This document shows positions 33,080 through 46,214 of a DNA stretch of 64,000 nucleotides, one piece after another. Below the pieces are notes generated by a model, which was not told the DNA's origin, made no database searches, and saw only the letters and a program-made list of their open reading frames with translations. The position numbers and the translations under genes were made by a program. Positions within the stretch are counted from its first letter, which is position 1; the number at the start of each line of letters is the position of its first letter. Source of the stretch: Parus major (taxonomy: Eukaryota > Chordata > Aves > Passeriformes > Paridae). Where the stretch lies: positions 9,597,079-9,661,078 of the forward strand of contig NC_031770.1 in assembly GCF_001522545.3 (NCBI RefSeq). The letters run 5' to 3'.

Positions 33080-36000
33080 CAGGAAAGGGTGATGGGAAGG
33101 TGCTGTTAACTGGTAGGAACAGAAATGAAGCCAGAACTCTCCAGGCTGAGACTGTTTTACCTGCAGTGCTGCTGAGTTCCTGATCATGCAGCAGCAGGGT
33201 CACTTAGGACCAGACTCTAGGTCATGGAAGGGAGCTGGAAAGAGGGAGGCAGGGGCAGGTTTTGTCCTGATGGTGGTGCTGGGATCATTGCCTGGCTTGC
33301 TGTGTAAAGGGATTCCTACAGCACCACAGATGGGATAGGACCTTTGGGAGCATCCCTTTCTACATGCTTTCTTTTTACCACTCTAAGCAGCTCCCTAGGT
33401 GAGTTTTGTGGCACATTCTGTGGTCTGAAAAGCTTTGGCAGCCTCCTGTGCCTGGACTTCTGGGAGAGTGGAAAATCCAGCTGCCGGCAATTATGTTCTT
33501 CAGACAAAAAGCCATGGGTTTTTTTGACTGCCGACTTTTAATTGCTTTGCAGTGAGCACATCAATAGGGGTAACCTGTCACCACCCAGCCACTCCGAAAC
33601 TGGCCACTGGGCTAAGATCTGAAATTTAAATACTGTGGTTCCTACCTCACAGGGGCCAGAGCATCATGACTGAGACTGTCTCTGCTGCACAAGCATCTTA
33701 TGGGGGTTGGGTGTTTCACCTGGGGCTTTCTGCGCAGCACAAGAGAGCACAGGATCCTCCATCAAGGTAGGGGTTGGGTCAGATGGCCACTTTCTTGTTC
33801 TCTGCAGGCACACGGAGGGTGAAACTGCTGGCTCAGGCAAATGGCCACCCACAGCCAACCACTGCCTCTGTTCAGCTGTTTGGGTGTTACTGCAGATGCT
33901 ATTTATTTGGTCGTCTTTTTGTTCTGCACTGCATGACCCAGCAAACACAAATAATTGACCGTTGCAGGGTTGAATGACAAATAATAATCAGGTAAGCACA
34001 GGCATATTTGCACAAGAAAGAGACACAGTAGGTGGTGCTGAGGTTGGAGGCATTAAATCAGTTTAGGAACAAACTCAGCAGAAATCCCCACTAATTTCCT
34101 TTATTTCCATGTGGACCTGATTTCCACTGATCTCAGGTAACTCGGGGAAACCCAACTTAACCTTAGAAAAGCTCACAGAGACCTTTACAGGACAATTGTC
34201 AAAGCTCACACCTCCTGAACCACGGAGTGCTCATTGCAGACATAGACCCTGGAGGCCAAATCCTTCCTTGGACTTTGCTCCTGGACAAGGAAAACCAGTT
34301 TGGTGTGGTTGAGTCTGTGAGTGTCTCTGCCAGAGTGCCCAGCTGAACACAGCAGAGGGATGGGGTTCATACAGGGGGCAGGAGGCTGGGGGGGTGTGAG
34401 TGATGGCCACTCTGAGGCGTCCCCAGCCATCCATCCCTGCCTGGCCATGGATGGAGCTGCCTTGCCTTGGCATGGTTGTTTTGGGAGTGGAACTTCAAGG
34501 GAAGGCGCACTTTGCACCTTGCAGATGGAGGTTAACACTGGGAGGACGGGATGGACTCTGTGCTCCTCATCCAGCTCAAATGAGACATCCATCTCACATT
34601 CGGGGGAGAATTCTTCTCTCACACATCTGCTGCCCACCTGGGATGCTGAAAAAAAACCCCACCCTTTTTCTCTGCCCTTTTCTAATTTTTGTAATAGGAG
34701 AAAAATTGTGACTTTTTAAAAAAGGGACAGGGAAGCCTAACCTTTAGGAATTATTTAAGAATATTTTTTTTTAAAAAAAAGTGTTTCCTCTTCCCAAAGC
34801 CTAAACCAAAATGCTTTGCTGGGGTTTTTTGGTGGAGGTTTTTTTTTTTCAGTTGGTTTTTTTTTGAGGGGGGAAGTGAGTGGGGTAGGGTTTTTTTATG
34901 TTTTCTTAAAGTTAGGCAGCTGTTCTGTCCCAGACAGACATGAGCTGGCTACAAGGACTGAAAAACCTCTCACAGCAACTCCTGAGCCCCAGGATGGAGC
35001 ATGGGCAGGCAGGAGGCTCTGCTTTGCATGGACACCCTGGCATATGCCAAACACCCCTCCTATGGCTGAGTTTGAGCAGAGCCAGCAAAAAATTTTCTCT
35101 TCCTCAATCCAGATTTGCAACTGCTCTGTTCCAGGTTTGCCAAGCACCATGGCAGCAAGAGCTGGCAAACCTTTCTCAAAGCAAAAGCTCCGTGGGGCTG
35201 GGTGAAGCTGAGAAGGGTCCTAAATTAATAAATGTAAAAGCAGAAGAAACCCACACCAGGGCAGTTACTTTAATGGAAATAAGCTGCTTGATTTTGCCCT
35301 TGAAAGTTTATGGCGTTTGAAACAATTGTAAACATGTCAGTGTACATGGATACGGTTTCTATAGCAGCACAGCAACAGTTAAGGGCTTGCTCCCAAACAT
35401 ACCCCAAAGGACACTAAAAATAGTGTGTCTGTTGGATCAAAATCTGTATACATATTCGGGAAGACATACAGAAACTAGGAATCTGTGAGCCTCCATCGCG
35501 TTTTTCAATTTTTCCCCTTATTTCCTCCCCCTTTTCTGACGGGGCTGGAAGGAAGGAGCTGAGTTAAGCGGCAGAATGTGGGGAGGGGTGTGCCCGGTGC
35601 TGGCACTCCTGTTCCCAATCCTTCCCGCTGCCAAGCCGCTAGGATGCCGTGTCCTCTCCCCACCCTGACACAAGCAGACCTATCAGCCAGGGCTTGAAGA
35701 GATTCCTCCTCCTCCTCCTCCTCCTCTGTGTCCTCACGGTTGCCTGGTTGCGAGCAGTGCCTGCTCGTTCCTGCCGCATCCCGGGAGCTGCTGCTCTCCC
35801 CTGGCAGCCCCGGGGGGCTCGGGTACACGGCAAACACCGCGTCCCCTTCCCTCCCTCCCTGCGCCATCCCAGAGAGGGAGCAGCCCTGCCCATCCCTGCA
35901 GCGGGCTGGGAAGGGCCCTGGGTGTGAGCTCTTATGGATTTAGGACTTGGGAAAGTTAACTCCTGCCTTTGAAGCTGCGTTAAGAGCAGCTGGGTGCTCT

Positions 36001-39000
36001 GCTGAGGCAGAAGTGCCTCCTTCCTCGGCCAGCCTGGCCCAGGCACACGTGTGGCTTCCTAGGGTGGCTTTTGCCCACCAGCATCTGCTCTGGCAGCCCA
36101 GGGCTGCCTTTGAAGCAGAGGGAGCTTTGCTCGTGTGGTTTGGCAGTGGGAAAAAAGCCTTTCTGGAACGGAGGGTGTGTGCTCCTCGAGAGGAGAGTTC
36201 AGAAACACTCCTGTGGCTGCATGGGAAGGGCCTGCAGTGACAACATCCTTCGGAGTGAGAGAGCAAAAGTCCACTGTGTTCCTAAGAGACCGTGTGATGT
36301 GTGTCACAGCAAAAGCCAAGATGTGCAGCAGAGAAACCAGCCAAAATATACAGCACGACAGAGCCAGCACTGAGAAATCTAGCTTGATGCAAAACAAGGA
36401 TTTTCAGGGGAAAAGAGAAGCAATCAGGACACGCCATGGGCAATCTCCTTCCCAAAGAACAGGGTCTTAATATTACCCTTTTTTTTCCATGCACTTTCAC
36501 ACTCAGGATAAGGCCAGTTATAAATGCTGAATGAAGGAACACTTAAAATCCCTTGAAGTGAAACTATCTCACATCTTCCTTATTTCATTTTTGTTTTAAA
36601 AAGCATCAGTCCTCCCGTGACAAAGCACCAAAGATAGAATGGCATTTGTTTGACTGCCCCATGGCAGCAGTGCAGTACCCAGTGCATCTTTCATAAATCC
36701 AGCATCCCAGCCATGGTTTCAGGAGGGATGCAGGCACAGAGAGCATTGCTCCTGTCTCGTACCTCAAACAGCTCTACTTGTGCTAAAACAATGCTGCTTT
36801 TACTATATAAAAGTTTTATGTGTTTTATTTTTTCTGAGTTATGAACAGGTGCCTTCCTGTGTTTTGAACACTTTGCATGCCACAACAGTTAATGAGTGAC
36901 TGGAGGGTCCCTGCTAATAAAATCTGCACAAGTGGATTTGTTGTGGGCATTAGTTTGCAAAGTAATACCCTCATAAAGAAACATTGCAGGGTCAGTATTG
37001 GGGAAATTAGTTGCTAGCAGGTTAAAATCATCATCCTGTTCAGCTAATTGGGATCTCTCAGACACAAGTGACAAATTACATTTAGTATTGCTGTAGCATC
37101 TTTAAGTACAAAGCATTAGCATCTCACCTAGCTTTCTGTTTTTATTCTGCAGAGCTCAGATTCCTCTGTTTTGACAAATGGCATCACTGAAAGTTTTGTC
37201 TGTGTTCCCTGAGCAGCATTCCTAGTAAAATGAGAATCACAAGCTAGAAACAGCACAACAAACCACAAGGAAAGAAAACCAAAGCAGCTGCATCACAACA
37301 CCTTTGCGATCTGTCTGGGATTTTGTGATTTTCCTACATTTCATGCTGGTTTAAGGCAAGCAAAGCACACTGCCAGCAAGGCAGTGTGGCCACAACAATG
37401 GCCTCAGAGCTGTGGGACAGGGTCCAGCTGCTCTCTGGCCATGCAGCCCTGTGCTTTGAAGGATGGCTGTGGCACCACATGTCCTCCTGCCTTTTGCTTT
37501 GCCCTTCCAGCAGTCCTATCCCCTGCCTTTAGAATATGACTACCCTCAGTGTGGCCTGAATTGCTGTTTGTTTGAGGACAACGGGCACTGGGGCAAAAAA
37601 AACCCCTTGGGCTGAAGTCTGGCTATGGCATGAGCTACTTGTTTATGCAACGGAAGATGTAGCAGTGACACCATTCCCAAGACAAATGGGGTGATGGTGC
37701 CAGGGTCTAGACTTCTTAACCGTAGTCCTTCCTTGCTCATCACCCCTGCTCTCCACTTCCATGCTGCCAGTGTTCTCAGTGCCAAAGAGGAAAGCTCTCT
37801 CCACCCCAAGACATCCAGAGACAGATCATGCCTATGCTCAGCCAGGGTTAAACTGCAGTTTTGGCTTCAGCCTTGCATTCCCAGCCACCTCCATGCAGGC
37901 TAGGCCAGAGGAGAGCCCAGACACAGTGTCTCCCAGCTGATTTTACTCATGGGTTATTTAAAGCAGACATTGATAGCTCTGAAGTCGCAGCAGCTGAGCG
38001 TGGCCGCCAGTGGCTAACGAAGGTGAATGTCAGGAGTCATCATCAAAGTGATTAGTATAATTAAACAGAGCTGTGAAATGCCAGTGCCAGCAGCAGAGAA
38101 GTCCCTCTGAGGCTTGCTTCACTGGATTGAAAACTAGGTGCTTCCTCTGAATCCCCTGATGCACTATCTGGTATTCCTTTGGTTTTCCTTCGCATCAGCT
38201 CTCCTGTTCTGAGGCAGTTGCTGAGCGCTTATGTTGGCAGCTGATTGTGCTGTGACTATGGACAAAGTGCTGATTTTTTTTTTTCTTGTGGTCTCACTTC
38301 CCAAGCTGTAAAGCACAGGTGAAAATATTAAGCTGCCTACCTGACCAGGCTGATGTGCAGATTAATTAATATTTCTCAAGTGCCCTGAAATTTGCCAAGA
38401 ATTATTGCTACATAACATCTGTTGCTACGTAGTGAAAATTGCAGCCACTGGAACCAGGCACAAACACCGCACCTACATTTCCTGGCCTCACAGGGATCAA
38501 ACCCAGCTTTGCTACGAGTCTGTATCCAAAAAAAATCTTCCTTTTTGCCTCTCTGATATTTTGCTCATGTAGTTTCTTCAGCTTTTGTTGTTCCCTTTGG
38601 TTTGTTGAATGGTACAAGACAACACCATTGGTTGATGCTGTGTGCCCCGTCCCAGAGCAGCACAAGGGATGGGATCTGCCAAGGCCAGGCTGTGCAGCAG
38701 CTGGTCCTGGCATGGCTGGGCTGCTGTACAGTGTCAACACCCAGCCCTGAGAAACTGCTTGGCTCCAGCAAAGCAAGGGTGGATCTGCCAAGCTCTGTGA
38801 TACCACACCTCAGTGTGTCTGAGTGACTCACGAGGCATTCCATGACTGTTTTGTTTCTCTTCCCCTTTTGCAGGGAATTTCCCTTTGGGAAATTAGGGGG
38901 GTTTTAAAAACAACATGTTTGTCCCTCCACTTTCTAGTTTTCCTGCTGGCAAAGCCTTGTTTCTGATGGCAGTGAACCTTGGCTTGGTGGGCCTCACATT

Positions 39001-41440
39001 GGTCACTCCTCCTGAGGAGCACCAGTGTTGTCAGCACAGAGGAAGAGGATGAGCTTGGGTTACTCCAATGGCTTTTGGGCCATCATCAAGCTCCAAAGAC
39101 AACGCATATATTATTAATCAAGTGTGATGTGGGTGGCTTCCCAGTCCTGAGTCCAGCTGGGAACGTTCTAGTGCTGTCAAAGCCTGCTGCTGCCCCAGAT
39201 GACATAACCCCATCCAAAGTGCTGCCTCTGAGTGGTCTCCAGCTCCCAGCGTTTCCTACCCATGCCTGGTCAGTGCTTGAGCCCACCAGCCTGTTCCAAA
39301 GTGGTGCTGGAATGGGTTATTCCATTGTCACAGACCCAGCCAATATGTATTAGGGGTCATTCATCACCAAGCCATTAGGGGCCATTTGGTGGTGGGGGGT
39401 TCTGGCAAAGACCACCAGGAGTGGGTGGATTGGTGTTGCATCTTCCTCAGGATGATGCTGGACACAGTGGAGCCCCCAGAGTCGTGGCTGGTGGGCAGGC
39501 AGAGCTGAGCACTTGCAAGGAAGGTGGGATGCTGGCTCCTGCTAGCGAGCCTGTGCTTTCACAGCTCTGATTCATTCTGGGTTGCAGCAGGCTGCCATAC
39601 CCAGAGCCTGCAGGCGCCTTCAGAACAGGGCTTCTTCCTCTACAGCACCCCAGTGGTTTCCTTCAGGGGAGCCCAAGTAAAACTGAGGGGCTGAAGGAGG
39701 GAAGTTTTCCCAGCTAAAAGGATAAGATCATGCCAAATGAAGTTCAGCCACTGTAAATGCAAATTAAAGAGTGTCTCCATGAAACATTTTGATCCTTTAG
39801 GTGAGAGCAAGGGGATTTGATATCAGTCATATTAGTCCAGGAATGAAACATGGTTATGAATGGCCAAATATTGACTCCAAAATCCAGCAGTGCCCTAAAA
39901 AGCAAAGAGAAACCACAAACCATTTGCTAGGATCCAGATGCAGGCTCCAGAGAAGGGGAAAACTCAATGGGCACTGGCAGGTCTAGAGAAGAAAGACCAA
40001 GAGCTGCTTGTAGCCCTTTCCCAGAGGAGCCCTCAGCTGGATGGAGAAAATGAGAGATTTTAAATGCTCAGAGTACAACACTGGAAGCTAGTTGCCCTAC
40101 ACCTCTGTAGTTGGTAGGAGCCTTCCAGTTCCTCCCCCAAATGTGTTACCCATGTCACCAGTGGTGTCCAAACCTCCCTTTGGGCACTCCCCAAAAAAGA
40201 CCTGGTGAGCCCAGCCACAGCCAGACCACTGTGGGGCTCTCTGTAGGCATCTCACAACCCCCAAAATGAAGGTGGCTATGCCAGCCTGGCCTCAGGGGGA
40301 ATTTCAATCAGGTCCTGGCTGCAAATCTCCCTGGAGCAATGATTAAACAAGCCTTGTCATGACAGAGCCCATGGTGGCCTCTTTCCCTTTAACTTCTTCC
40401 TTGGATTGACAGACTTAAGCCATCCAGAAAACACTGTGTTAATCATATTGTTTGAGGGAGAAAGCCAAAGAAAGAGTATTACTCTGTTACCACGCAGCCA
40501 GCTCATGTGGCTTAAATCATAGCTACAACAAGCAGCCCTTCTGGCAGATGAGTTCTCAGGCAGAAAGCAGAGGGGGAGAAAAAAAAGACAAAAAAAACCC
40601 CCAAAAAACATAGCATTGGCTGCATATACTGAATGCAAGCAAAAATATATATACATCTGTGGTTTTGTGTGCTTTCAAGGAGTCAAAGTCTGTTTTGTTT
40701 CTTCAACCAACCGATAAACTGGACCTCTCCTGTGGGTGCTGGGAGCACTCACATGCTGATTATGTCCTGCTTTTCTTACTACTTCACCCTCCAGACTGAT
40801 ACAGCAGCTGTAGCGAGCGACGCGCGGTGTTTTCATTTCGCCTCATTAAAGGCATTTAAACGTGCCTTGCTCAAGTAACACCTGCCTCCTCCATTTTTCG
40901 GGTTGTGCTGTGGGTTGGGTGAGGGGGAGACGCTGCCACGTCCCTCTCCCTGGGAAAACGCATGTGTTCTTCTACACAGCAGCTTCAGAGATCGTGTTTT
41001 AGAGAAGAACAAAAGAAAAAGAAGAGGGGGTGAGGGAGAAAAGACTTTGATTTTGAGACTGGGTGTCTGGGAAAGCTGAGATTTGTGTTCACATGGTCCA
41101 TGGGAGGACAGCTGTGATGTTGAGCAGCAGCCAAGCACCATCTCCCACCTGAGCAACCCAAGAGATGCACCTGGGAGCTGCTGGTGGAGGTCTTGCTTTC
41201 TGCACCAAGTAGAGCACAGTTGGTGGAGAAGTCACTGCAAATGCTGAACAAACTTTCCCTCTAGATCCACAATCAAGGCCAAGCAGTGAAATATATCCCA
41301 GAACCCATGGGATACAATCTTGTCCTCAGCAAAGGGACAGCAGGAGGTCTCATGTTCTGCTTAAACCTCCTCTTTTGCGGTTGTGTTCAAAGGGAGGTCC
41401 TCTGAAAGGACTACAATTTTTGTTCCACATAATTAAGCAA
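33080..41440. other. Intergenic stretch, no gene recognised
   Basis: About 8.4 kb without a supportable gene. It includes A/T homopolymer runs (34740-34880), a GC-rich patch with a (TCC)n run (35560-36030), AT-rich unique sequence with TAAT-type motifs (36890-37140), and a short CpG-bearing segment (40811-40862). Open frames up to about 135 codons occur on both strands without domains. Confidence 0.45.
35704..35726. repeat. (TCC)n trinucleotide run
   Basis: About seven and a half TCC units. The polyglutamate/polyserine stretches that this gives in overlapping frames are repeat artefacts. Confidence 0.85.
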
Positions 41441-41443
41441 TTA

Positions 41444-41459
41444 ATGTATGTATGTATGT
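41444..41459. repeat. Short (TATG)n tetranucleotide run
   Basis: Three to four units of TATG about 90 bases before the large CCCT tract. Confidence 0.7.
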
Positions 41460-41546
41460 CAGTGGGATCCACACATGTCCGTCCAGGTGGCTGACTCCTG
41501 TGACACCCCAGTGGCATCCTGACTAAACACTGTGCTGGTACCACAG

Positions 41547-41637
41547 CTCCCTCCCTCCCTCCCTCCCTCCCTCCCTCCCTCCCTCCCTCCCTCCCTCCCT
41601 CCCTCCCTCCCTCCCTCCCTCCCTCCCTCCCTCCCTC
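41547..41637. repeat. (CCCT)n microsatellite, about 23 uninterrupted units
   Basis: 91 bases of perfect CTCC/CCCT tetranucleotides. The minus strand reads (GGGA)n, four or more G-triplets separated by single A, which suits intramolecular G-quadruplex formation. The Gly-Arg-Glu-Gly repeats in minus-strand frames come from this tract and are not a protein. Confidence 0.95.
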
Positions 41638-41639
41638 TA

Positions 41640-44600
41640 TGAAGTGCCACTTGATTTTACAGCTCTGCAAATACACTTTGAGAGGGTAGATGTTTGCTTA
41701 TTAACTTAAAGCAAATTACATTTCTAAGAACTGGTGGAAGAACGTAATTTAATCGGCGAACACGATTGGCCTGATTGATTGTGGATGATTGCACAGCCAC
41801 CCCTTTACTCTGCCTGAGTGCAGTGCAGGTGCAAGTGCACACCACTGGGCATGGAAAAGGAAGAATCACCTGCCAGGCTCGGGATGTTTCAGTTTTTCTA
41901 CAATGATTTGATGATTAGCCCCTGATGAACCCAAGGCTGAGTTTGTGACAGCTCGAAGGAATTAGCGCGCTCCTTCGGAAAAGCCCAGCACCTGATGATC
42001 AGGCCGACATCAGCGCTCAGGGCACAGCGTCACGTCTTGTGTTTGACAAGCTCTGACCTTGTGTCCACCAGAGCTAAATATTAACTTCCTCAACCCTTCC
42101 AAGAAGGAATTCAGCATCGACTTGTAATCTTAAATATTTTCACGCGACTGACTAATGACTTAATCACAGCTCGTGGCACTGAGCCACGCTGATTACCCAC
42201 GCAGGCAGGAATTGCAGCATGTTGTGGCACCAGCAGCTGCCCAGCACCCTGTCATCATGCTCAGTCCCAGCAGCATCAGTCCCCCATGAAATTTTCTTGG
42301 GTGTAGGTTTGAATCCCTTGGAATCTTGCGGGTTGGATGAGAAAGGTGATGTGAGCTTCAGTTTTGTAACCTAGGGAGGCAGCTGGTTTAGAGAGGCATC
42401 AGAACACCCCTGGGGGACACAGGTTCTTCCCCAGGAATGAGGGGCCTCTCCAAGGTTTTGGGGAGGACTTGGTGAAGTATCCTGTCAGGTTGAACTTGGC
42501 ATCCCAGGTCTGGAAAATGATCTGGGCACAGCCAGGAGATGCTCTGAAGAGTTTTGGGCTGGTCATGGTGCTTTAGGGGATGCAGTGTTTAGCAGCATGG
42601 CCCTGAGCCCAGCCAAGCCACTCTGGCTGGGGATCATTTCATTTAATAATACAGAGAGGGGCAGTGAGGTGAGAATGAACTGTTGCTGTTGGGGCCATAT
42701 GCAGTTAAGAGCAGCACAGAAACCTGGCCAAGAGCCTTCGCTGCTTCCTCGTTGCCGCAGTGAGATCACAGGACGATACGTGCTCCGATGGGAACATTAG
42801 AGGGGACCATGTGTCACTTTATTTTGCATCTGACTCAGACAGCCTGTTCGACACGAGCACTGGAACAGCGTGTGGCTGTCAGAAAACAGAAAATAGTTGT
42901 TTAAGTATCAAAGATTATTTCAGAGCTCCAATTGTCTGAGTCGCAGCTCCAAGTTTCAGTGCTGGGAGGGGAAATTGGTGTAAAATGAGATGGGTCAGCA
43001 AAGGTGATGGTTTACCTACCTCCAATTCCTTTTCCAGTGAATCATCCATGGTGCTGGTTCATCACAGTCCAGCCTGACTCCCCCAAAACTTTGAGTATTT
43101 TATGTTTCAGCTTCCTGCTGTCTCTTCATGTAGTGGTACAAGCTTGTGGTACAAGGGTACATGGCAAGATCAGAGGGAAAAGCAGCCCCCAGGCTTCCTC
43201 TCAGCAAGGAGCTGAGTTCTGAAGCCCAGTTTTTAGCACCAGCTTCTCCAGATCTCTGGGCATGTCGCAGAGGACTTGAAGCTGTCAGTGGTGATTGCCC
43301 TTTTTCCATAGCAAGGAACATGTGTTAAATATAAGGAAAAACTGAAAAGAGTCACCAAACTCATCTGTTTCCTTTTTTTTTTTTTTTTTTAAGTAAGGAG
43401 AGGAAAGCTTTCTGAATTTTTTTTCTCCTATGAGAGAAATGTTTTGTAATGCTGATTTGTCTCTTAAGCTTCCTCTGAAACGTCTTTGAGAAAGAAATGA
43501 ACCCTGAGGCAGGATCGAGATGAAAAGGGAACTGGGAGCAGTGCTAAGCCAGGGGGTTGTGCAAAGGATAAATGCTTGCATGGATATAAGAAGGGATTGG
43601 GCCAATTAATGAAACAGAAATCCATCATAAAGGTGCTAATTTAGACTTAGATAAAAGATGGTCCCTCAGCAATGGGACACAAGCCCTGGTCTGGCTGCAG
43701 GTGCTCTCCCAGGACTGGGCCAGGCTCAGCACTGGCATGGTTGGCACCCAGGACTCCTCCTTGAGGCAGCTGGGACAAGGCTGCAGCAAGGATGCTGGGA
43801 TATTGGAAATACCTCACCATCATTCCCTCTCCTGCAGGAGGGTGGTATGGCCAGGCAAATGAGGAAAGAGCCTCCCAAGGGTTAAAGTGAGAAACACATC
43901 AGATGCTACAGAAGAGCACAGCATGTGACAACAACCTGGAGCAGCTCTTGGGACCTGAAGGTAACCCCATTCAACACAGCAAGAGGGACTGTTTGCTGTG
44001 GCAGGACACAAATGCTGGGGGCAAGGCTCTGTACTGTGAATGCCAAGCTCATCCTCTCCCCCCAGGCTTTCCTCAGCATAGTCCATGTCTGCTTCTGCCA
44101 GCTGCACCTAATTCCTGTACAGCTTAGTAAAGTGAGCATGGGAGGGCAGCGTGAGGCCTTCTGTAATCTGGTCTCAGTATGCCCCAGGCATAATATTCAC
44201 CTCTCCACACCCCAGTTTCCCCATGTAAATTGGATAATAATGAGACCTGTTACCACTGTCGTGTTACATCACGTGTGTGGCAAGTGATTCATTACGCGCA
44301 ATGCTCTGAGCACATCAGGCAGCACGCAGGGGTCAGGCAGCAGCCACTCATTCCAGCACGGCGCCTGTCCATGACTGCAGCGGTTTCCCACCTATCCCTT
44401 GCCTTCTTCCCTATCCCATCTCCTTCAACTTTTGCCCACCATCCCTGGAAAGGCAGCACCTGGTCCCTGGATTGAAACGTGACTTGCTCTCAGGCGGGAC
44501 TCAGCAGGTTTTCCATGTCAGAGCTGGAGCCAGGAGCTTCTCCATCCATGCCTCCACACTGCTGCCACCTGCCACCCATCTGCCACGTGCCTGCACGTGA

Positions 44601-45460
44601 GTTCCTTACTCCCTCCTGCCTGAATCCCATGGGAACCTCCAGCAGCTGTGGGGAGATGTGGGACATGCTCCCGCTCAGGGGTGAGGGTCTGACTTGCACT
44701 GTAGCGAAGGATGAGGTGATGCCGCTAACAGGAGCTCAGCAAAGAGGGGATTAAAGTGTGCCCTGATCAGAGGGCTGTAAATACCTGGGTTGGAAATGTG
44801 GCAGGGAACAGTGAGCTGCGAGCACAGAGAACAAATTTACAGCAAATCCAAAGGCAAACCAATAAATGCTCTGAGAAGAGCTCAGTTTTAACACCAGGCT
44901 TTGTTTGCAGCAGCCACCAAAAGCTGGGGTGTGGTGAATTTGCCATCAGGGCTATTTTTATCTCAGGTGTTTTAAAAGAATAAAAGAATAATAAAGAAAA
45001 AGCTGTTTTTGGGATGTGCAGGGTTACACCAGAGATCATGAGGGATGATCACCCAGACCCCTTTTGTTCTTATAATCTGGGAGCTTTGAGTTCTATCTCT
45101 TAATCTCTCCTTAAAAACCCCAGGGCCAGTGAAACTCAAGTTAATGATGGGTAGAGTTTACACAGCCTGGCACCACTAATATTTCTGACCCTGGATAATT
45201 CTTCAGCAGCTCATGGTGTGATGACTACAAAAGCATCTCTATTGACTTTGGGTGTTTTGCTGAGGCAGGACCATGTTGTTTTCTGAATGATGTGGTGGTA
45301 AAAATTCCCATTTCCCTTAAAAATCTGTTTCTCACCATGTTTAAGAAAAAAAATTGAAGACCATATCAAGGCTGTGATTTATCTTAAGCTATGGAAAACA
45401 TAGAACAAAATCAATTAATATAGTCTTTGTTTATGTGGCTAGAAGGGTCTTTCAGTTGAA
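41640..45460. other. Intergenic stretch, no gene recognised
   Basis: About 3.8 kb. The first 560 bases carry clustered homeodomain/AP-1-like motifs (see findings). An 18-T run lies at 43373-43390. The remainder has only short chance frames on both strands. Confidence 0.45.
43373..43390. repeat. Poly(T) run of 18
   Basis: An uninterrupted run of T. No adjoining retroelement sequence is recognised, so it is treated as a simple homopolymer. Confidence 0.8.
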
Positions 45461-45462
45461 AG

Positions 45463-45578
45463 ACATATATGTAGTATATATATATATATACACACATATA
45501 TGGGGATATACACATACATACATTTTTCTATACATCCATATGTGTGTATACATACACACACACACACACGTGCACACA
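45463..45578. repeat. TA and CA dinucleotide microsatellites
   Basis: A TA run (about 45474-45490), interrupted CATA/TATG stretches and a CA run (about 45554-45569) lead directly into the 3' tail side of the adjoining minus-strand CR1. Microsatellites often grow from such retroelement tails. Confidence 0.85.
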
Positions 45579-45579
45579 T

Positions 45580-46200
45580 GGAATTGTAGAATTGTAGAAT
45601 GTTAAGGATTTGGAAAGGACCTTAAAGATCATCTAGTTCCAACAGCCTGCCCTGGCCAGGGACACCTTCTATTAGACCAGGTGGCTCAAGGTCTTGTCCA
45701 GCCTGGCTTTGAACACTGCCAGGCTTGGAGCATCCACAACCTCCCTGGGCAGCCTGTTGCAATGTCTCACCACTCTCACACTAAAAAAAATTCTTCCTAA
45801 TATCCAGCCTCATTCTCCTCTCTTTCAGATTGTACCCATTACTCTTTGTCCTATCGCTACAGCTTCTCTGGCTCCTCTGAAGGTTCCCCTTCAGGTACTG
45901 GAAGGCTGCTATGAGCTCTCACAACGTCTTCTCTTCCCTGGGCTGAACAGTCTCAACTTTCTCAGTCTGTCTTCGTGTGGGAGGAGCTCCAGTCCTCTTA
46001 TCAGCTTCAAGACCCTTCTCTGGACTTGCTTTAACAGTTCCATGTCCTTCTTACGTTGGGGACACCAGAACCGTATGCGCTATTCCAGGTGGGGTCTCAC
46101 AAGAACAGAATGGGAGGGGGGGTAACCTACTGGCCGTACTCCTTTTGAGGCAGCCCGAGACTCTGCGAGCTTTCAGCGCTGCGCAGCACACGAAGCGCAC
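45580..46200 (-). mobile_element. 5'-truncated CR1 LINE, about 620 bases, sense on minus strand, inactive
   Basis: The left end holds two copies of the octamer tail (GAATTGTA/GAATTGTA), reverse complement of the CR1 ATTCTACA-type tail. It then runs through the full standard 3'UTR phrases (AAAGATCATCTAGTTCCAAC, then CTCCCTGGGCAGCCTGTTGC, then TTCTTCCTAATATCC). From about 46030 the minus strand reads the C-terminal end of the CR1 reverse-transcriptase ORF, with VRPHLE-stop-RIRFWCPQRKKD near 46045-46103. A TAG replaces the usual Tyr codon, so the copy is dead. The right end stops at about 46200, just before the promoter region. Confidence 0.92.
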
Positions 46201-46214
46201 GTAAGTGGACTCCC

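Noticed and set aside
41350..41676. Minus-strand frames with Gly-Gly-Arg-Glu repeats
   Set aside because: They are direct translations of the (CCCT)n microsatellite.
45694..46125. 143-codon plus-strand frame
   Set aside because: It is the antisense reading of the CR1 3' end, which commonly gives spurious open frames in bird genomes.
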